DNA from: an uncultured Verrucomicrobiae bacterium
Lineage (GTDB): Bacteria; Verrucomicrobiota; Verrucomicrobiia; Limisphaerales; AAA164-E04
Assembly: GCA_943788245.1 (NCBI GenBank)
Contig: CALSPN010000001.1
Span: forward strand, 1-64,000
DNA: 64,000 bases
Direction of reading: 5' to 3'
A model generated the notes under the pieces. That model had not been told where the DNA came from. It saw nothing but the letters and a program-made list of their open reading frames with translations, and did not search any database. Of the stretch, positions 11,499 to 20,512 are shown in pieces (within the stretch, counting starts at the first letter, position 1; the number at the start of each line of letters is the position of its first letter). The position numbers and the translations under genes are program-made.

Positions 11499-12740
11499 AT
11501 GAACAGACGAAAATTCCTACGTGCTGCGGGGGTATGTATCGCTCTGCCATACCTAGAATCGCTTGCGGTACCTGTCAGTGCATCGACAGGTCCACGCAAT
11601 TTTGTAGCTATCGGAACCTACCTTGGATGGCATCAGAATGCCTTTTACCCTAAAGAGACAGGTACGGCTTACACGATGCCTGAGACTTTAATGCCTCTCG
11701 CCGCGTTCCGTGACCATTTTACGATTTTCTCAGGACTGGATCACCGTGCACCTAATGGCCATAACAACTGGGCGAATTTCCTGAGTGGCCATACACCCAA
11801 GCAATATTCAGTGGACCAGATGATCGCAGACGAGATCGGAGGCAAATCACGGATGTCTTCAATCCAGCTGACGGCGGGTGCGGGTGAAGGCGCGAAAGCG
11901 ATGAGCTTCACCAAGCAGGGGATCGGCTTACCATTGATTCAACGTCCGAGTGTGCTTTACAAGCGACTTTTTCCTTCCAAATCAGACCGTGCAAGAACCG
12001 AATACCTCTTGCGCAGTGGTCGCAGCGCGCTCGACGAAGTCACCGTCGACGCCCGTCAACTCCAGAGATCGCTGCCCGGCAGCGATGCGGATAGATTGGA
12101 TCAATATTTCACTTCATTGCGCGCTGTCGAAAAACGGATGGGACAGCAGTTGGAAATCATCAACGAACCCATTCCACGACCGGATTATCAACTGCCGGAC
12201 TATGATCCCATCACGCCGAATCTGCAGATGGAGGCAGAGAACATTTTTTATGATCTCATGGCTTTGGCCATCGAGACCGAATCTTCCAGAGTGTTATCCA
12301 TGTTTTTGGATGGGCTAGGGCAGGTTTTTTCAATCGATGGACGAGCTCTTGGCGCGGGCTATCACGGACTTTCGCATCACGGCAATGATCCCGGAATGAT
12401 TCAAGATCTAATTGCCATCGAAACAGCACACGTGCATTGCCTGGCAGGCTTCATCAAGCAATTACAGGAAAAACGAACAGCGAACGGTAAGTCGTTGCTA
12501 AACGATACGGTCGTCCTGGTTGGAACGGGGATGGGTGATGCCAGTCGCCACAGCAACCGAGATTTACCGACACTTGTCATGGGAGGGGGATTCAATCACC
12601 AGGGGCATCTTGCCTTTGATCCGAAGGATGTTTCGACTCCACTTCTAGGAGATCTATACCTGACGATCATGCAGAAGCTCGGCATGGAGGTCGATGCGTT
12701 TTCAAACGCCCATCGAAATCTAAATGGAAAATTTTCGTGA
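11499..12740 (+). CDS. DUF1552 family Tat-exported protein
   Basis: 413 residues from the ATG at 11499, chosen because the leader MNRRKFLRAAGVCIALPYLE is a twin-arginine signal; upstream in-frame codons (to 11415) precede it without function. The body matches DUF1552 (GTYLGWHQNAFYPKETG, FSGLDHRAPNGHNNWANFLSG, MDGLGQVF-type segment at MFLDGLGQVF, GTGMGDASRHSNRDLP). DUF1552 proteins are distant relatives of DUF1501, exported in folded form. They are almost always paired with DUF1592-type cytochromes, as here: the TGA stop overlaps the GTG start of the next gene. The reaction is unknown. First gene of the five-gene operon ending at 19158. Confidence 0.9.
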   Translation: MNRRKFLRAAGVCIALPYLESLAVPVSASTGPRNFVAIGTYLGWHQNAFYPKETGTAYTMPETLMPLAAFRDHFTIFSGLDHRAPNGHNNWANFLSGHTPKQYSVDQMIADEIGGKSRMSSIQLTAGAGEGAKAMSFTKQGIGLPLIQRPSVLYKRLFPSKSDRARTEYLLRSGRSALDEVTVDARQLQRSLPGSDADRLDQYFTSLRAVEKRMGQQLEIINEPIPRPDYQLPDYDPITPNLQMEAENIFYDLMALAIETESSRVLSMFLDGLGQVFSIDGRALGAGYHGLSHHGNDPGMIQDLIAIETAHVHCLAGFIKQLQEKRTANGKSLLNDTVVLVGTGMGDASRHSNRDLPTLVMGGGFNHQGHLAFDPKDVSTPLLGDLYLTIMQKLGMEVDAFSNAHRNLNGKFS

Positions 12741-15331
12741 GATTGGTGCTCAACATCTCGCTTGCCATTGCTTTTGCATGGGCGATTCAAGTTCAGTCGG
12801 TCTCTGGTGCTTTATCAATTCCTACAGGTCCTGCGGCAGTTATCGACCAATACTGTCTGGACTGCCACGATTCTGATACTGAGAAAGGCGACGTCAACCT
12901 GGAGACACTTACGGTCGACTGGACTGCTGAGCAGAATCAGCACTTTTGGGAGCGTGTTCTCGAAGTTGTTGATGCGGGTGAGATGCCGCCCGCGAAGAAG
13001 AAACAACCTTCCCCTGCAGAGCGTTCAAAACTCATTACCTGGCTGGACTCATCCTTAACGGAGCACGTTGCCTTTGGGGGAACGCAACCGCGCCGATTGA
13101 ACAACGTCGAATTTGAAGCAACTGTTCGGGTGTTGTTTGACATGCGCGAGTTTGCACTCCCATTGGGTTTCCCCCCGGATCCAACGGTGCACGGTTTCAA
13201 CAATCTCGCGCAGGGTTTGACACTATCGCCAACTCTGATGAATGCCTATCAGGAAGTGGCATCGCAGCTCGCGGACAGTCTGTATCCCCCCGCCAGACCG
13301 AAGCCAGAACCAAGGGTCCTGACGGCTGGACCCGAAGACCTGGTCCTTAGCTTTTCCGCCGCGGCAGTGTTTGGAGACTCTCTACGTTTGGCTTCCCGTG
13401 GAAATGACTCAGTGATGCGTAGTTGCACGTGGCCGAGTCGCATCGAAATCACCCGCTCGGGTACTTACCGGATGAGGGTCAGTGCATCCCAGTTTCGCCC
13501 GAAGAGTGAAGCGCCAATGATCCTTGAGGTAAGGGCGCGTGAAGTGGCGGCGTCCGACAGAACCCACGTCCCTGAGTTTCGTCTCCTGACCACATTTCCT
13601 ATCACGAAGGAGTCACCGGAGAGCGTGACCTTTGAGGCCGATCTTTATGAAGGGCAGACCCTGCTTTTTCGTTGGTTGAACGCCGAAATGTCGCATGAGC
13701 CCAAAGAGTTTGCAGCTCATATGAAGGCCTGGTTCGAGCGTGATTCCCGGATGCTGGCTGCATGGCAGAAAACACTTTATCCGGAGATGACCCTGAAGTC
13801 GATGAAGGGCCATGCCCACCTGCGGGGAATGAATGGTTGGAAAATCATCACGGGGCACTTTGTTGATCCGGATCTGGACATGAGTCATGCCACGATGGAA
13901 TCGCCGTTGACTAAAGAGTTACTGAAGTTCCTTGGTACGATTAGCGGCGGGCGCTACACGTTCGCAGACGCGCTCTGTCATTACTACCACGATAACGGTC
14001 CATCACTGCAACTTCATAAGGTTACCGTGGAAGGACCGTTGCGTCTCGTCGATTCACCCAAAGACAAGCAGAGATACGCCCGACGAAAAAGTTTGTTTGG
14101 CAAGGATCCGGAGGAATCTACAGAGACTTACTTGAGAGTTGCACTGACTCGTTTCCTTCCAAAGGCATTTCGTGGCCCTGTCAGTGCCGAGACAGTGGGT
14201 CACTTTGTTCGCATCGGTATGCATCATTGGCAGGCCGGACATTCATTTGATGAGGGCATGCATCTCGTGCTACGGAAGGTGTTGCTTTCTCCCCGTTTTC
14301 TGTTCCGTTCTATCGGGACGAAGGAGACACAGCAACATCAGCTTGCTGCTCGGCTTTCCTATTTTCTGAGGAAGGCACCACCGGATAGCAATCTATTGAA
14401 GCTTGCGGACAACGGCCGGCTCTCTGAACCGGCAATTCTAAAATTTGAGGCGCAGCGTCTGATGCCCGGGGGGCACCAGGATGCCATGGTGAAGGATTTC
14501 ACCGGTCAATGGCTGGATACCAATCGTCTGCCGCAAATTATGCCTGATCCTAAATTCAAGTTTGGTGAGAACGAATTGGGAATAGCGCGCGTGGAGGTCG
14601 AACAGTTCTTTGCCGCGATGCTTCGCGAGAACCTCCCAATGACTGACTTCATCGATCCAGATTTTATTTATACCTCACCCGCCTTTGGGAAGAAGGTCTA
14701 TGGTCTCGAATTTAAAGGTGACGCTAGAAAAATAGTACGCCACACGATTCCTCGAGGGGGACGCATCGGCGGACTGTTAGGAAACTCGGCGATCATGCTG
14801 ACGACGGCGAACGGCGTCGACACTCAACCGGTTTTGCGAGGCGTCTGGGTTTTGGAGAACATCATCGGTATGCCTCCTCCCCAGCCGCCGGATGACGTGC
14901 CAGCTTTAACTCCGGATGTGCGCGGCGCTACCACGCCGCGGGAAATGTTGGCAGCACATACCAAGGAGGCATCCTGCGCGGGATGCCATAAGCGGATCGA
15001 CCCGGTCGGATTCGTCTTGGAGAACTTCGATCCAGTGGGGAAGTGGCGCGATTCCTGGCCGAATGGCGGAAAGATTGATCCCTCTGGGACACTGCCCGAT
15101 GGCACCGAGATTAAGCACGTAGTCGACTTCAAACACTGGCTCACTGAGCATGTCGAATTATTTGCGCAGTGTCTTTCTGAAAAGTTAATGACCTACGCCA
15201 CTGGCCGTGTCCCTAATTATAGAGAACGTAAAGAGATTGAGCAGATCGTCCTGGACAACCTGAGTGAGAGTGAAGGTTTTCAGGATTTACTCCTCGCCTT
15301 AATCGGCAGTGAAACGTTCGGAACGCAATAA
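12737..15331 (+). CDS. DUF1587/DUF1592/DUF1588/DUF1585 cytochrome-like protein
   Basis: 864 residues, GTG start at 12737 overlapping the DUF1552 stop (GTGA), indicating translational coupling. Signal peptide at residues 1-25. Cytochrome-c-like domain with C40-L-D-C-H44, then DUF1587 (RRLNNVEFEATVRVLF), a carbohydrate-binding-like region (about 190-310), DUF1595/DUF1592 (FLPKAFRGPVSAETV, LSPRFLFRS, AARLSYFLRKAPPD), DUF1588 with C747-A-G-C-H751 followed by KRIDPVGFVLENFDPVGKWR, and DUF1585 at the end (EKLMTYATGRVPNYRE). It is a periplasmic multi-domain heme protein of unknown reaction, the usual partner of DUF1552 proteins. Intact in this sequence. Only one base separates its stop from the next start. 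Confidence 0.92.
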   Translation: MRLVLNISLAIAFAWAIQVQSVSGALSIPTGPAAVIDQYCLDCHDSDTEKGDVNLETLTVDWTAEQNQHFWERVLEVVDAGEMPPAKKKQPSPAERSKLITWLDSSLTEHVAFGGTQPRRLNNVEFEATVRVLFDMREFALPLGFPPDPTVHGFNNLAQGLTLSPTLMNAYQEVASQLADSLYPPARPKPEPRVLTAGPEDLVLSFSAAAVFGDSLRLASRGNDSVMRSCTWPSRIEITRSGTYRMRVSASQFRPKSEAPMILEVRAREVAASDRTHVPEFRLLTTFPITKESPESVTFEADLYEGQTLLFRWLNAEMSHEPKEFAAHMKAWFERDSRMLAAWQKTLYPEMTLKSMKGHAHLRGMNGWKIITGHFVDPDLDMSHATMESPLTKELLKFLGTISGGRYTFADALCHYYHDNGPSLQLHKVTVEGPLRLVDSPKDKQRYARRKSLFGKDPEESTETYLRVALTRFLPKAFRGPVSAETVGHFVRIGMHHWQAGHSFDEGMHLVLRKVLLSPRFLFRSIGTKETQQHQLAARLSYFLRKAPPDSNLLKLADNGRLSEPAILKFEAQRLMPGGHQDAMVKDFTGQWLDTNRLPQIMPDPKFKFGENELGIARVEVEQFFAAMLRENLPMTDFIDPDFIYTSPAFGKKVYGLEFKGDARKIVRHTIPRGGRIGGLLGNSAIMLTTANGVDTQPVLRGVWVLENIIGMPPPQPPDDVPALTPDVRGATTPREMLAAHTKEASCAGCHKRIDPVGFVLENFDPVGKWRDSWPNGGKIDPSGTLPDGTEIKHVVDFKHWLTEHVELFAQCLSEKLMTYATGRVPNYRERKEIEQIVLDNLSESEGFQDLLLALIGSETFGTQ

Positions 15332-15332
15332 C

Positions 15333-16244
15333 ATGAATATTGGTAAAATCAATAAACTCAGAGGAATCTTCCCGGTCATTCCAAGCCTTTTTCACGACGA
15401 TAATACGCTCGATCTGGAGTCGCAACGCAAGGTCGTTCAGTTCGCGTTAAATGCAGGATCTCATGGGGTTGTGTTCCCGGGCGTTGCCAGCGAATACAAC
15501 TTCCTGACGTCTAATGAACGGGGGCGATTGATGGCGCTGGTTGCGGAGGAGATCGATGGCCGAATCCCCATCGTTGGTGGAGCCAGCGCTCCCAGTGCAA
15601 AGGAGGTAATTGCTGCAGGTCGGCAGGCTGAAGAAAACGGGATTCGAATTCTCATGGTGATGGCTCCAAATGGTCTTGGGAAAGATTTGGATGTTCACCG
15701 GCGATTCTTCACAGAGATCGGCGAAGGCCTCCCGGACGCAGAGATCATGTTGCAAAATGCGCCGGCGCCTATCGGGGCAGGTCTTGCGGCAGAGAAGATT
15801 CTCGAACTGGTCGCCAGTAACACGAATATCTCTTACGTGAAGGAAGAGACGCTGCCTTCCGGACCCGCTATATCGGGACTTCGTCATGCTGGGATTCCTC
15901 ACTTGAAGGGGGTATTTGGTGGAGGTGGTGCACGCTATATTATCGATGAACTAAGCCGTGGTGCACACGGGGCGATGCCTGCGATCGAGTTAGCCGACTT
16001 ACATGTTGCGCTGTACAACGCTTTTTCAAACGCAGAGGCGGAACGTGCTCGTCAGCTTTACCGAGACAGCTTGCCCCTTCTGGTTTCGCAGTCTGTTTAT
16101 CGGATGCGACTGACGAAGTACGTCCTGAGCAAACGGGGTATCACTCCTGCACTGCATGTGAGGGCTCCACTACCGGAACTTGATGAATTCACCCGTCAAG
16201 ATGTTGATCAAATGCTCTCCGATCTCAAGGCTGTAATTTTATGA
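15333..16244 (+). CDS. Dihydrodipicolinate synthase / N-acetylneuraminate lyase family protein
   Basis: 303 residues from the ATG at 15333, one base after the previous stop. Class I aldolase/dehydratase TIM barrel: the Schiff-base lysine is K170 in SYVKEE, and GVFGGGGARYIIDELSRGAHG is the typical late-barrel glycine-rich strand. Two usual features are altered. The phosphate/carboxylate-binding GxTTGE loop reads GVASEYNFL, and the YN(V/I)P tyrosine segment reads MLQNAP, so the general acid/base tyrosine seems replaced by Gln. It is therefore unlikely to be true DapA; a 2-keto-3-deoxy sugar-acid aldolase or dehydratase is more likely, given the enolase-superfamily gene and symporter that follow. 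Substrate unknown. Confidence 0.88.
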   Translation: MNIGKINKLRGIFPVIPSLFHDDNTLDLESQRKVVQFALNAGSHGVVFPGVASEYNFLTSNERGRLMALVAEEIDGRIPIVGGASAPSAKEVIAAGRQAEENGIRILMVMAPNGLGKDLDVHRRFFTEIGEGLPDAEIMLQNAPAPIGAGLAAEKILELVASNTNISYVKEETLPSGPAISGLRHAGIPHLKGVFGGGGARYIIDELSRGAHGAMPAIELADLHVALYNAFSNAEAERARQLYRDSLPLLVSQSVYRMRLTKYVLSKRGITPALHVRAPLPELDEFTRQDVDQMLSDLKAVIL

Positions 16245-16245
16245 T

Positions 16246-17436
16246 ATGATAGGTGAAAACTCACTGGATCAGGTCAAAGGTATCGAGGTTTTCATCGTCG
16301 ATCTGAGTCAGGAAAAGCCTTACCTGGGCAGCTTGCGTGAAGGGGAGAAGGTGAATGAAGCCGGGTATTTGGTGCGGAAAGGTAACCGGACTGTTTATCC
16401 TGTGAAGAACCGATCACTGGTAGTCCGAGTTGAGACTAGGGATGGTGTGGTCGGTTGGGGAGAAACATACGGACTTGTTGCACCGCGAGCTACAGCCGAG
16501 ATTATCCATGACCTGCTAGTTGGGTTCGTGATTGGTCGGGATCCTTTTGATGTCGAACGCGTGCATGACGATCTTTATGACCTGATGCGCGTACGTGGGT
16601 ATACAGGCGGATTTTATCACGACGCCATCGCCGCCATAGACATTGCGCTGTGGGACATCGTAGGGAAGATTAAGGGCGTTTCGGTTGCGGAGCTAGCAGG
16701 TGGTCGTCGAGTAGAGAGGATCCCGGCTTACGTGTCTGGTCTGCCCGAGGATACGCTTGCGGAACGCTGTGAACTGGCCCAGAAATGGCAAGCACAGGGT
16801 TTCGATTCGTTCAAATTTGCCCTCCCGATTGCAGACGAGGGGGCCGTGAAAGAACTGAAGAGCTTGCGCGAGGCACTTGGTGGAAACGCGCGTATTGCGG
16901 CTGACTTGCACTGGTCATTGACTGCGGAGGAATCCATTGATTTGGCGCGGGAGCTGTCATCATTTAATCCCTGGTTTCTCGAAGCTCCAGTTGCCCCCGA
17001 ATGCATCGAAGCACTGCGCAAGGTGGCAAAGCAGTGCGAACAAAAGATTGCCGTAGGGGAAGAGTGGCGAACGCTGCATGAAGCCCGCATGCGCATCGAC
17101 CGGGAGGCTTGTCATATCGTACAGCCGGAGATGGGACACACGGGGATCACCGAGTTTTTACGCATCGGTCGGCACGCGGAGAAATATGGGCTGACGGTGA
17201 TTCCGCATGCTACGATCGGCAGCGGGATTTTTCTCGCTGCGAGCTTGCAGGCAGCCGCCTCGCTGGACTGCGCAACGGATCACGAGTACCAACATTCCAT
17301 CTTTGGCCCTTTCCGCCACTTCACAGGCGATCGTCTCAGATGCGAGGAAGGCGCGTTTACAGTGCTCGATGCTCCGGGGCTTGGAGTGGAGCCGTCCGAA
17401 GCGATGAAAAAGGCAATAACTCTGATTCCGGCATGA
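16246..17436 (+). CDS. Mandelate racemase/muconate lactonizing enzyme family protein (sugar-acid dehydratase-like)
   Basis: 396 residues, enolase superfamily. N-terminal capping domain (residues 10-130), then the barrel with the catalytic lysine candidate K190 (SFKFAL), metal ligands D220 (in DLHW), E246 (LEAPV) and E272 (GEEW), and the catalytic histidine H321 in PHATIGSGI. The D-x-H pattern at D220/H222 resembles galactonate and related acid-sugar dehydratases, so abstraction of a proton alpha to a carboxylate and loss of water from an aldonic or uronic acid is the likely reaction. It starts one base after the preceding lyase stop and overlaps the symporter start (ATGA), so it lies inside the operon. 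Precise substrate cannot be inferred. Confidence 0.88.
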   Translation: MIGENSLDQVKGIEVFIVDLSQEKPYLGSLREGEKVNEAGYLVRKGNRTVYPVKNRSLVVRVETRDGVVGWGETYGLVAPRATAEIIHDLLVGFVIGRDPFDVERVHDDLYDLMRVRGYTGGFYHDAIAAIDIALWDIVGKIKGVSVAELAGGRRVERIPAYVSGLPEDTLAERCELAQKWQAQGFDSFKFALPIADEGAVKELKSLREALGGNARIAADLHWSLTAEESIDLARELSSFNPWFLEAPVAPECIEALRKVAKQCEQKIAVGEEWRTLHEARMRIDREACHIVQPEMGHTGITEFLRIGRHAEKYGLTVIPHATIGSGIFLAASLQAAASLDCATDHEYQHSIFGPFRHFTGDRLRCEEGAFTVLDAPGLGVEPSEAMKKAITLIPA

Positions 17437-19158
17437 CCACACCTGACTACATCACGTTGTTTTTATATTTCGCTGGTCTTGCGATGATCAGTGTGGTGTC
17501 TACACGACGGACGACAAGTCAGTCCGAGATGTTTGCCGCGGGGCGCAACTCTCCCTGGTGGGCATCCGGGTTGAGTGGGTTTATGACGATGTTTTCAGCC
17601 AACACCTTTGTGGTATGGGGCGGTATCGCCTACGAATTGGGCATCGTTGCGGTTTTGATTAATACCTGTTACGGCATTGCCGCACTTGCTGTGGGATATT
17701 TCGTCGCGGGTTATTGGAACAAGTTGGGCGTGGCCACGCCCGCTGAATTCGTGCGCCTTCGTTTCGGACGTGGTGGATTACATTTCTTTACTTGGACGAT
17801 CCTTCTCAAGCGGATACTTGGTGTGGGGGCGAGCCTTTATGCATTGGGCATCCTGTTGACAGCCATCATGGATTTCAATTTAACCATAGCGATCATCATT
17901 TTCGGTGCGATCGTGGTGTTCTACACCATGATGGGAGGTTTATGGGCGGTGCTGATGACGGACGTCCTGCAGTTTATCGTGCTGACCGTCGTCGTGTTTT
18001 TGACGGCAGTTCTGATGCTTCAAAGTTTTGGCGGATGGGAATCGTTTTCCACTGCCGTACCCGAGACTTTCCTGAGCCCGGTCGCCGGTAAGTACGGATG
18101 GTTCTTCCTGCTCGGCTGGACAATTATTCATTTTTTTATCATTGGAGCAGAGTGGGCCTTCGTTCAGCGGTTCATATCAGTAAGGAATCCAGGAGCGGCG
18201 AAGAAATCGGCATACTTGTTTGGAGTCATGTACCTCGTGACTCCCTTATTCTGGCTGCTGCCTCCGCTGCTTTATCGTGCGCAAGTTGAAGGCGCGAACA
18301 AAGAGCAAGCCTACATGCTGGCAGCTGAGTCGGTTCTCCCTCCTGGGATCATGGGACTCATGGTGGCTGCCTTGTTTTCGGCGACAGCCAGTATGGTGAG
18401 TTCTCAATTGAATGTGTTTGCAGGGGTTTTGACCAACGATTTCTACCGTGCTGTTCTGAATCCATGGGCTTCTGAGCGACGTCTGGTGATAGTGGGCCGC
18501 TTCTTTACAATCTTGCTGGGTGTACTCTTAGTCATTATGGCTCTGCTCGTACCAAAAATGGGGGGGGGCGGAGAAGCTGATCGTATCCATTAATTCCCTG
18601 CTGGTCGTTCCGCTCTTTGCTCCCACCCTCTGGGGACTGTTCAGCAAGCGGATTGGGATACGTGAGATGGTGATCGTTGCTCTCACTAGTTTCGGGATCG
18701 GATTGATGCTCAGGTTTGGTTTTGCTGTTAATCCGCTGATTTCCGAGGGACACCGTTTTTGGAATTTTGCACAATTTCTTTCGGAAAACGCGAAGAATGT
18801 CGAGGTGCTCGTCGGTGTGATCCTTCCCTTGTTGATGTTATTTGGATTTGAATTATTCAAACAAGGGACCGATGCGGGCGCAGCCAATGTCGAGCAGTGG
18901 ATCAAAGAGCAGCACGCACGGGAACTGGGACACGAAAATCATGGATTCGACCCATTCCCTTCCCGGATGGTCATGTGGAGCTTGTTTGCAATGGGAGCAT
19001 GGATGGGTTTGTTGGGAATCCTTGGCGAGGAGGGGCGAACAGTTGTGCTGTCCTTCGCCGCATTTCTTGTTCTCCTTGGGACTGTCATTAGAGGGGTCAT
19101 TTCAAGAATACTTACGAGAGAGCAGGGGGCGGAACGCTCGAATAAAGGGAATGCTTAA
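17433..19158 (+). CDS. Sodium:solute symporter family transporter, split by one extra G in a G9 run
   Basis: Inner-membrane SSS-family permease, about 575 residues when repaired. The start at 17433 overlaps the preceding stop (ATGA). Many transmembrane segments are visible (YITLFLYFAGLAMISVV, ITLFAAGR-like FAAGRNSPWWASGLSGFMTMFSA, YTMMGGLWAVLMTDVLQF). MSANTF/VWGG and MMGGLWAVLMTDVLQ are family hallmarks. At 18560-18568 there are nine G residues; as written the frame ends at 18593, but deleting one G restores KMGGAEKLIVSINSLLVVPLF and the remainder reads open to 19158. It likely imports, with Na+, the sugar acid processed by the two upstream enzymes. The break is most simply a homopolymer error; a phase-variable tract cannot be excluded from one sequence. 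Confidence 0.88.
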
Positions 19159-19234
19159 TGGACAAAACTTTTTACCTTAAGAGAATCAATGTGTGGTTTT
19201 CCCTGCCGGATCATCAATTATAGATGGGGCACTT

Positions 19235-19385
19235 TGATCGATACCTTTTGTTCTTGTTGGAGATCGGGTTCGATCATAAAGGGGCCGAAGGGAACAATAG
19301 CAGCCATAAAATTTTGTCGATCCATCCTCAGATCGACTCAAAAAAAGCCCAGCCAGTGTCAAAGCGATGACATTGAGGCTTCAAG
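19235..19385 (-). pseudogene. Remnant of a second DUF3817 membrane protein gene
   Basis: On the minus strand, NVIALTLAGLFLSRSEDG (about 19320-19375) followed in another frame by MAAIVPFGPFMIEPDLQQEQ (about 19240-19300) parallels VIALARAAFVLKRPWGW and TAAIIPFGPFIVEPGLRREQ of the DUF3817 gene at 8050-8370. The N-terminal half is missing and an in-frame stop precedes the homologous part. A frame change lies at AAAATTTTATGG. Seen directly by comparing the two translations; interpretation as a decayed duplicate is inference. Confidence 0.65.
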
Positions 19386-19694
19386 GAAGAGAAGATCTTG
19401 AAACTTTATCTATGAATCCTTTCTAAATGCGATCCTGCCTTTGTCATTTCTAATAAGATGGCTTTTATCGTGATTAAATCGACTTTGCAGTTATTGAATC
19501 GGAGATAAATGAAACCAGTGATTCGGTTTCAAAAGGACGTTCCCCCCGCAATAAATCTCAAAAAAAATGGCCCGCCTGATCAACTGAGAACGTTTTCTAA
19601 TTACAGTGGGACACATGTGCTGTAAGCAGTGAGTGCATTGAACCACTGAATACCGTGTGCTTTAGTGGCTTTATCTATAAATCCCATAAAAATA
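19386..19694. other. AT-rich intergenic stretch
   Basis: No gene or stable hairpin recognised. It presumably contains the promoter for the secreted protein at 19695. Confidence 0.4.
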
Positions 19695-20456
19695 ATGAAA
19701 AACGCAAAATTTATATTGTTGTTGTGTGGATTCGTTGGGGCCTTTTCCGTGCGTGCGCAGGAGGATATCTCTGAACATATCGTCAGAGTGAACGTGATAC
19801 CCAAAAACGATGCTCAAGCGCTCAAGGGGGTATGGAAAGAATTAAAATCCTTCGTGGAAAAAAATGCTCCTTCCTTCAAGGGGTGGGACCTCTATGAAGA
19901 TACCAATAACCGCATATGGGATGTGAGTTTTCTGTCCAACTATGCTCAAGTCGATGAAGAAAAAAAACAGTGGGAAGAGGTTTTTTCCAAATATAAAGCG
20001 ACGGGCAAAACAAGTCTCATGGAATCATGGGTAGCTGGCTCTCATCACAATACAGTTTCAATGTTTCGGTATCGAAGTGATTTATCCTACGTCAATGGTG
20101 ATTTGAATATGGCAGATCATCCATACCGCAAGATTTACTGGGCTTATCCTAAAAGAGACAGGATGTCGGATTTTGCAAAAGCGCTCGAATTGATGAAAGA
20201 AATCGATGCCGAGCTTGGTATCCAATTGCATCGATATGTCTACGAATGTGATTTTGGAGACGAAATGCCTTTGATCGCCATGGTTCTACCCGGTAAAAGT
20301 CAGCTGCAGTATCTCCAAGGCTTGGCAAAGCGTGATGAAATGCGTGCGACTTCAAAGAAGCACGCACAAATGATGGATCTGTTTGAAGGAGCCTCTCGCA
20401 AGACAGAACATTTTCATCTGACCCACCTTCCTGAAATATCTCGCAAGGTGGAATAA
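19695..20456 (+). CDS. Secreted hypothetical protein (253 aa)
   Basis: The start at 19695 (MKNAKFILLLCGFVGAFSVRAQ) is chosen because it gives a clean signal peptide cleaved after RAQ; upstream in-frame codons to 19665 would put charged residues before it. The mature part has two similar halves beginning HIVRVNVIPKND and RKIYWAYPKRDRMSDF. Both contain amphipathic helices and strands reminiscent of ferredoxin-like, dimeric alpha-beta barrel (ABM-like) domains, but I cannot assign a family. No metal or catalytic motif is evident. It is followed after 56 bases by another secreted protein on the same strand, so the two may be cotranscribed. Confidence 0.7.
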   Translation: MKNAKFILLLCGFVGAFSVRAQEDISEHIVRVNVIPKNDAQALKGVWKELKSFVEKNAPSFKGWDLYEDTNNRIWDVSFLSNYAQVDEEKKQWEEVFSKYKATGKTSLMESWVAGSHHNTVSMFRYRSDLSYVNGDLNMADHPYRKIYWAYPKRDRMSDFAKALELMKEIDAELGIQLHRYVYECDFGDEMPLIAMVLPGKSQLQYLQGLAKRDEMRATSKKHAQMMDLFEGASRKTEHFHLTHLPEISRKVE

Positions 20457-20512
20457 CACGCATACTGATCATTGTTGTGAACAATCATTAATCAAAATTT
20501 AAAATTAAAGAG

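Noticed and set aside
11499..15331. DUF1552-DUF1592 pair as a new defence system
   Set aside because: Both carry export signals and heme motifs and are linked to catabolic genes; nothing suggests nucleic-acid targeting.
17109..17432. Possible 108-residue N-terminal extension of the symporter
   Set aside because: It overlaps the enolase-superfamily gene in another frame; the ATG at 17433 gives the family N-terminus and an ATGA overlap.
19189..19401. 70-codon plus-strand frame containing GSIIKGPKGTIAAIKF
   Set aside because: It is the opposite-strand shadow of the DUF3817 remnant, as the similar plus-strand frame at 7925-8209 is of the intact gene.
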